DNA from: Trichuris trichiura
Taxonomy: Eukaryota > Nematoda > Enoplea > Trichinellida > Trichuridae
Reading direction: 5' to 3'
Length of the DNA stretch: 64,000 nt
NCBI GenBank assembly: GCA_037903355.1
Contig: JBAJFE010000018.1
Coordinates: 930,001-994,000 of the forward strand
The notes under the pieces are model-generated. The model was not told the origin of the DNA and did no database searches. It was given only the letters and a program-made list of their open reading frames with translations. The translations under genes were made by a program, and so were the position numbers. The stretch's first letter is position 1; each line of letters opens with the position of its first letter. Of this stretch, positions 58,801 to 64,000 are shown piece by piece.

Positions 58801-60278
58801 TTTGTGTTGTTATGTTAATTTTTTTTATTTGCCCTCCAAGTTTTGTTTACTAGTTGGTTGACCTTTGGGTAACTTCCTTAAAAAGTGACGTCCAAGACTA
58901 TCAGTGTTCCATTTCCAAGGTGAGACCTTTTTTCTTGGTCACAAAAGCGAGCAAAACCCGTAATACTTTTTTTTCAGGAGGTTTTCAAGTCGCTACTTGG
59001 CGCCATGCGGTCCTACGTGATAGAAAAAGACAAATCGTCCGCCAGGAATTTTGTCCGTACGTACACCAGTAGTGCTTAATCTTTTCTATTACATTAATCA
59101 GCATTGAGCGACTTTGTGACTTTTTTTTTTAAATATTCGCTTCGATATATACCCTTTTTTGTAGTCCATTTGAAGGAACATCTTGACAACGACGAAAGCG
59201 CATTGTCGCAAGTTTGCTTTGCTCTGTTCGTATTTCAAGACGTTGTAAGTTGAAGTTGAACTCCGCGCCCCATTTTTATCGTCTCTTCTTGCGCAGATGC
59301 ACTACGTGCTTCGTCAGCAGAAGATTAAACCGCATTGGATGTTTTCGTTGGACAATTTGACTCAGTCATGCTCCAAGTGCTTCATTGAACTTCTGTCGCC
59401 CGGTTGGACTTTAATTTTTTTTCTTTCCATATCTCTTTTTTGTTTTGAATAACCGTCTCCTTCTCCGTAGCGGTCCAAAATGCTAACGGAGAGCCGCAGG
59501 AGAACGGCGGCGATTCGTCAAGCTACGCAAGTACGGAACATGCAAAGTCGCCGTCGGTTCCCATTTTCAGCTACGAAGTTTTCCACTCGGTCGGTCTTTT
59601 GGGTTCTCAGGTTAAAAGAGATATGAAAGAGGTAAAGGAGGAAAATCAACGGTACTTAGCTGAACGCCTATCCGGTCGATTTCCGTTCACGCGTTTTCCT
59701 TCCGCTTTCAGCCTTTTGGAGGAGGTGAAAAGCCTTTGCCAAATTTGCGAGGATGTTCGATCCAAATTGGCGCCAAAATGTCGTTCGCTATTTCTCCGCC
59801 GAAGATCTTCTTCGGGCGTTCCTTCGCCTCACGACTGCCCCAACGTTACAGCCGACTCGTAGGCGGCGGTTTGGCGCAAACCGCTTTGGGACCTATACTT
59901 TTTCTTTAGCAGCTCTCCGGAGCATACCGATACGTTGGTCAAGTGGCTTCGCGAATTGAACATAGACGAGGAGACTATTGACATTTTAAAATTTGAAAAT
60001 TACTCTCTCGAAGATCTTCTGTGCTGCGTGAAAAGTCGCCGGGAGTTGGTTAGGGTCGGCATACGGTAAGTCGGCAATAGGCGCCCCGCGTTTTTGTTTT
60101 TCGTCATTGGCTTTACGGCCGCCTAGCTGAGAGTTGCCTGTTCTGTTGAAGGGCCGGCGTTTCCTGCCGTTTATGGAAGCATATCAAAGAGAAAAGAAAG
60201 CAAAATGGCGACAATGGACTAGAGGAACCATTGGCCACCACCGGAAGCTCTTGTTCCGAAGCGGGTTCAGATCCCTAA
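49866..60278 (+). CDS. MAP3K5: Apoptosis signal-regulating kinase (ASK1/NSY-1, MAP3K5 family)
   Basis: Stress-activated MAP3K upstream of JNK and p38. Twenty-eight exons, 1294 residues (human 1374): 49866-50072, 51060-51272, 51332-51522, 51575-51733, 52362-52478, 52535-52818, 52883-53042, 55044-55236, 55304-55615, 55674-55807, 55864-55997, 56051-56154, 56217-56355, 56406-56467, 56520-56585, 56648-56748, 56806-56874, 56931-56980, 57030-57090, 58601-58787, 58854-58919, 58978-59056, 59165-59244, 59297-59402, 59471-59651, 59712-59858, 59910-60065, 60152-60278. N-terminal regulatory part: [29 protein letters not shown]. Helical repeats: [20 protein letters not shown]-like region: [18 protein letters not shown]. 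Kinase: [63 protein letters not shown]. Coiled-coil [12 protein letters not shown]-terminal SAM-like domain [14 protein letters not shown]. The N terminus is short compared with human; upstream exons may exist. Confidence 0.95.
53335..53596 (+). mobile_element. Inverted-repeat hammerhead element S2
   Basis: 262 bp inserted in the first tandem copy, with a 14 bp duplication CAATACTTTTACTT (53321-53334 and 53597-53610); the empty site is preserved in the other two copies. Arms CAGCGTCTTTAATACGGTAG and its reverse complement are near perfect, closely matching S1. Tail: TATGAAAACATACAGTCTCG. Left arm has an intact hammerhead-like core (53399-53432 minus); the right arm keeps only GACCCGAAAGC. Confidence 0.92.
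53399..53432 (-). ncRNA. Hammerhead-ribozyme-like core in S2
   Basis: Minus strand: CTGACGA (53430-53424), C, GGGTC, loop GCGACA, GACCC, GAAA (53406-53403). All core bases kept; same type as S1. Confidence 0.58.
57960..58562. repeat. Tandem duplication in an ASK1 intron, first copy disrupted
   Basis: 57985-58310 and 58325-58562 are two copies of one sequence (shared AAACCGCGTACAAATAAAGA, AAATAGTACGCGGTTCAGC, GAAGGCATTGCGCATTTTGG). The first copy is interrupted at about 58162-58238 by CCATCCGTTGGTAGGGTATT and following sequence, which matches the terminal part of PLE-type elements. The second copy ends at the acceptor region of exon 58601-58787. ATA/AAT microsatellites flank the break. Confidence 0.75.
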
Positions 60279-62453
60279 AAGCGCGCGTTTTTAAACTTTT
60301 TTTACCTTACGATATTAACAACAGATGTTCAGTCTTTGCTTGTTTTGTATTTTCAGATTAAAGAGGAACACTCGCAGCTTTGCGCGCGCCATCTAAGTAT
60401 ACATATAAGCGAAGGTCGATTCGGCCACGCGAGCACGAGGGCAGTCGGTTCTCCTCCCGACGAAGTGTACGCTCGTAAAATCAACTTTTCGCTTGCGTAA
60501 CTCGACCATGCGCATGTATCATTTGCTTTTTATCGTAGGATCGAGTTTCGAAGACGATTATTGCCCGGCAAATGTTCGTTTTTTTTCTAGTTAACGCCTG
60601 CCCGGTTGCTATAATTTTTGAGTCGACTCGTCAAAGATTTGAATAATTGTACGCTTGTAGCGTGCAGCCTTTATAAAAATTCAAATTTTTTTTTGTTTTC
60701 TCGTTGTTAACACGCTTTAGCAGCTATTTTGATTGCAAACGTTCCGGTTGAGTCAACCCATTGAGTTGCTGTTGTTGGCCGGCTGGTTCGCCTGTCACTT
60801 TGAGTCGATGATTCATAGGCGCGCACACGATGACTTGTATATAAGCCTACAGTAATTTGAGACGGAAGATCAACCATTGAACTTCCTGTTGAAGGCTTAC
60901 GTGTTGCCGCTGTCGCTAAGAGAATCCAGGTAAGTCCATTGTCAAGTCATTTAATTGGTTATCTTAAGTTTTGCTTCTGTTCCGACATCCCATTTTTGTA
61001 ATGCGGCCGTAAATCGAAGGTGCGTAAGAAAAGTCTTTATTTAAATATTGGCCTTTGCTCTTTGCCCGTCAAGGAAGGTCGCTTTCTTGGGTTGTCGTTA
61101 AGTTTTGTTGAATCTCGCGTGACCACTTTGCAGAGCTCCATCAGCGAATGGCAATTTACCGTTTGTTGCGAATCGACTTTGATCGCTTAGAGCGCGCGTC
61201 TCGACAGCGTTGTAATGACCATGGTAGATTGGCCTAATTTGGTTTATGCTGTTGAAGCTTCATCGAACCCTTCGCGCGCAATCGTATTACGCCCAAGTAG
61301 CCTCCTTAGGGAGCTACTAGTTGCCGACAAGCTCGGCGGGCAGTCGTTTGTGAGCGCTTAAAGGTGAATTGCTCGTCTGCTCGCCAAGTCTCTGTCGACC
61401 GTTCGAATTTTTAAATTAAAATTTGCATATACGCAACTTTTTTTTTCTAATACGATTAGCTGCTTCGATCCGCGTCTTCCATTGTTCGCCAACATTTTAA
61501 ACTCCAGTGCACACTGCGCTCGGAAAGCTTGGAATGCTTTCTGTATTTGGTAGGCGTCAATTATTGCTCGCTCGCGCTTAGCCAAGTTTAAGAGAGGCTA
61601 ATAGCTTGACGTAATTATATGCATATAAGGATGAGATTTTTAAAATCTTTTCGTTGCAGGTTTACCGATATGCCCTTTTCTAGTCAGCTGTTGCAAAGTT
61701 TACTTGCTCTTCTCGGTCGTGGCTTAGCATTGTTGCATTTCTTGTTTATTCGTTATTTAGTAGCGTAACGGCGAGCTTTTGAAAATCCTTTTCTTGGCTT
61801 GTTACGCCCATAAGGCTTATTCCACTTTTGCTCTCTTTGTTTGTATTTTCAGCTTTCAGTTCGCGGCGTCATTTACGAACACTCTTAGCTTTGCATTGTA
61901 GGCAATGGTTTTCATTTAGTTGACATCCGACAGCCGGCTGGCTGCAGCTTCGCGGGCGTGTTCAGCCTCCGCGTGAAGTGCAATCATACGGTAAGACAAT
62001 TGAACAGGCTATTCATTGTTGTTTTTAACTTTGACAAAGTCGCTAATCAAAGTACAACCAAGACGAAAAAGCCTTCCTTGACGTAAGAGCGGATTGACAA
62101 TAAGCAGGCTGTAAATTTTCAAACTGCTCAACCCTCTTCGCCAAAGGCAGACAGCCATGGTCGCCTCGATGCTAAAAAGCGGCGCTGCGTGAATTTGAAA
62201 AGCCGTTCAGACGGCTTCGTATTTCATCCCGCGTTAGGTGCTTCTAATTTGCATAGGGAAATTATTGGACAATTTGTTTACGCAAGCCGAGTCGGTTTCG
62301 ACGGAAAAAATACGTAGCAATCCGCCTTTCGCGGCCGCGGGCATTCGAAGATAAGTTTCTTTGCCCTTTTTAGGGCAACCCAGTTCAAGACATTTTCTTC
62401 TTTTTCTTTTTTGGCTCTGCAATTCACAGCTCTTTAAATATTACCTTATCGTA
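60279..62453. other. Region 3' of ASK1; possible exons of an unrecognised gene
   Basis: Short plus-strand open pieces beside splice-like signals: 61134-61223 (HQRMAIYRLLRIDFDRLERA) and 61902-61990 (FHLVDIRQPAGCSFAG). A further open piece lies near 60859-60930 (NFLLKAYVLPLSLRES). They look protein-like, but I could not join them in phase or name a family. Otherwise nothing recognised. Confidence 0.2.
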
Positions 62454-62687
62454 GATGTGATCTCTTGGTACGGGACAGTATGTTTTCATAATGAAATATC
62501 TTTATTACGGAGCGAGTCCCGTTTAGTGTGCAATAAAATGTTGAACTCCGGAGCTTTCGGGTCACTCGAGACCCGTCTACGGCAGTCTTAAATTATGAAT
62601 TATATTCATAATTTAAGACTGCCGTAGACAGGTCTCGAGTGACCCGAAAGCTCCGGAGTTCAACATTTTATTGCACATTAATTAATG
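62454..62687 (-). mobile_element. Inverted-repeat hammerhead-type element S3
   Basis: 234 bp flanked by a 14 bp duplication ATTACCTTATCGTA (62440-62453 and 62688-62701). Near-perfect inverted arms 62527-62600 and 62606-62680. The single-copy tail is on the left and, on the minus strand, reads TATGAAAACATACTGTCCCG, so the element is reversed relative to S1, S2 and S7. Arms keep GGGTC-loop-GACCC-GAAAGCTCCGG, but the CTGANGA half has become CCGTAGA, so the core is degenerate. Confidence 0.9.
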
Positions 62688-62701
62688 ATTACCTTATCGT
62701 A

Positions 62702-64000
62702 TGCAAATTCCCACCATTTAATGACGTCTTACGCGTAGAGCATCTCGGTTGCGTCCCGGCTTTCTTCCATTTATTTCCATTGTAGTCCGGACGTCGAAGA
62801 TGCGTTTTAGAGACTTTTGCCGCCTATAGCAATTGGCGGAATGAAACAATGCGCTAACAACTTTTTTTTCCATTTTGCTTAACGGCATAGCGGCGCGCGA
62901 TTTGGCAACATTGCATTTTTGAAGCTCGCCCGGCGTGTCATAAATCATAAATGCAACGACGGTTTCAGGCAAGACAACGGTTTTTCGTTGCTTCTAGGTG
63001 CATTCCTCTCTTGGTGATCATTCGTTTTGCCGTGAAAACGTAGTCCCTACCGACAATGCGCATTTTGTGAAGATCGGCAGTTGCGCAAAGTGGTAAGTTG
63101 ATAGCGCCTTCTCTACGCAGTATCGTCCGATGGTCCGTTTGGCCATTCAGTTCAAGTAAGCGTCTGTATAAAAATTGTTTATAGAAAATATGTCTTCTAA
63201 AAAAGGTTCAGTCGCTTATCGGGCAGCAGCTAAAGCGCTGCTTCCATCCGTTGATAAAAACAGTATTACCGCCGACTGAGTACGCTTCGTGTGCGTATGC
63301 TAATTTCGTTGTAGCATCCGCTCAAGAATTTTGCATAATTAATTTAACTAAGCGCTACTTAATCCTTACGCGATTTTCGTCATCTTTTCTAGGCGTCGGG
63401 TTTGCTTAAAGTGAGTACGTGAGAAAGCGTAGGGTTTGTTGTCCACAATGGAAAAGGCGTATGACTGAGTTTACGTTTGAAAAATTGCTCCTTCCCTCTC
63501 GTTGCCGTTTGAACAATGGTGGCGAATGCCCGTAACTTTGGGAAAACAACAATGAAATGATTGAAGCCGCGTGTTTACGACGCCTCTCATTCTACCTTCC
63601 CAACAAGTTTTTCGCGTGTTTATTGCACGTTTAAGTAATGGAACCCGTAACTTGGTGGTTATACGGTGCATATGCATTGAGGGGAAATTTTTAGCGCCCA
63701 TTTTACAACTTTGCCGTGTGTCATCGCCTCGAGACGGCGTTGCTTTAATTTATTAACAACTCCAAGTTGGCAATCAAAGCAGTGGCTGCTAAAAAGTGGT
63801 TGAAATGGTTTAAATTAGCGAAAGCGGATTGGCAATGCCAATTTTTACTCTCCGCCGGCGATAAGTGATTTATTTTTGACCACCTCTTTAAACCACGCTC
63901 TTTTCTATTCTAAGGAACCTTCAATCTTTCCCGCGCGCGCTTGCGCGCTACGTTCCTCGTCGTCCGAGAGGATTGGTTCGGCTAATGGGAGTTGCAAACG
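62702..64000. other. Unassigned end of window
   Basis: No coding sequence I can support. An open piece at 62998-63092 (VHSSLGDHSFCRENVV) is followed by GTAAGT and, only 28 bp later, by an acceptor-like TACGCAG; such an intron would be unusually short. No repeats recognised. Confidence 0.4.

Noticed and set aside
62998..63155. Two-exon reading across a 28 bp intron (63093-63120)
   Set aside because: Far shorter than any other intron in the window, and no homology supports it.

Overview
The window is animal nuclear DNA. It carries at least five recognisable metazoan genes split by many short introns (mostly 45-70 bp, GT..TTTTAG or TTTCAG). The mix of Penelope-like retroelements, hAT/ZBED transposon remains and compact introns points to an invertebrate. 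A nematode of the whipworm/Trichinella side (Enoplea/Dorylaimia) would fit, but that is inference; no rRNA, mitochondrial or diagnostic sequence is present. I read all gene models by eye from splice signals, reading frame and family resemblance. The exon sums of the ARP3, BMS1, alpha-mannosidase II, ASK1 and tetraspanin models are each a multiple of three.

Layout. 0-1.1 kb: 3' half of a MNK-type kinase (+). 2.7-5.4 kb: Penelope-like element PLE-1, itself split by a small hammerhead-bearing inverted-repeat element. 6.0-20.6 kb: two tandem paralogous genes of no family I recognise (A at 6.0-16.8 kb, B at 18.0-20.6 kb), built of mini-exons; gene A carries a second Penelope element (PLE-2) in its last intron. 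20.9-24.0 kb: decayed ZBED-like hAT transposon (-). 25.5-27.0 kb: tetraspanin (+). 27.3-29.7 kb: ARP3 (-). 30.2-34.9 kb: BMS1 ribosome-biogenesis GTPase (+). 36.8-45.8 kb: Golgi alpha-mannosidase II (-), with a 2.1 kb satellite array in one intron and a small gene plus a small mobile element in another. 49.9-60.3 kb: ASK1/NSY-1 MAP3K (+), with tandem repeats and further mobile-element insertions in its introns. 60.3-64 kb: mostly unassigned.

The housekeeping and signalling genes do not form a functional cluster. MNK and ASK1 both belong to MAPK signalling but are far apart and unrelated in arrangement. What ties the window together is a family of 0.2-0.6 kb inverted-repeat elements. Five copies are flanked by clear 12-17 bp target-site duplications. 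Most of these elements, and both full PLEs, carry a hammerhead-ribozyme-like core (CTGANGA - stem II - GAAA) whose stem II differs between two subfamilies by compensatory changes. They look like non-autonomous passengers of the Penelope elements and are the most interesting feature here, followed by the mini-exon gene pair and the splice-acceptor satellite inside the mannosidase gene.
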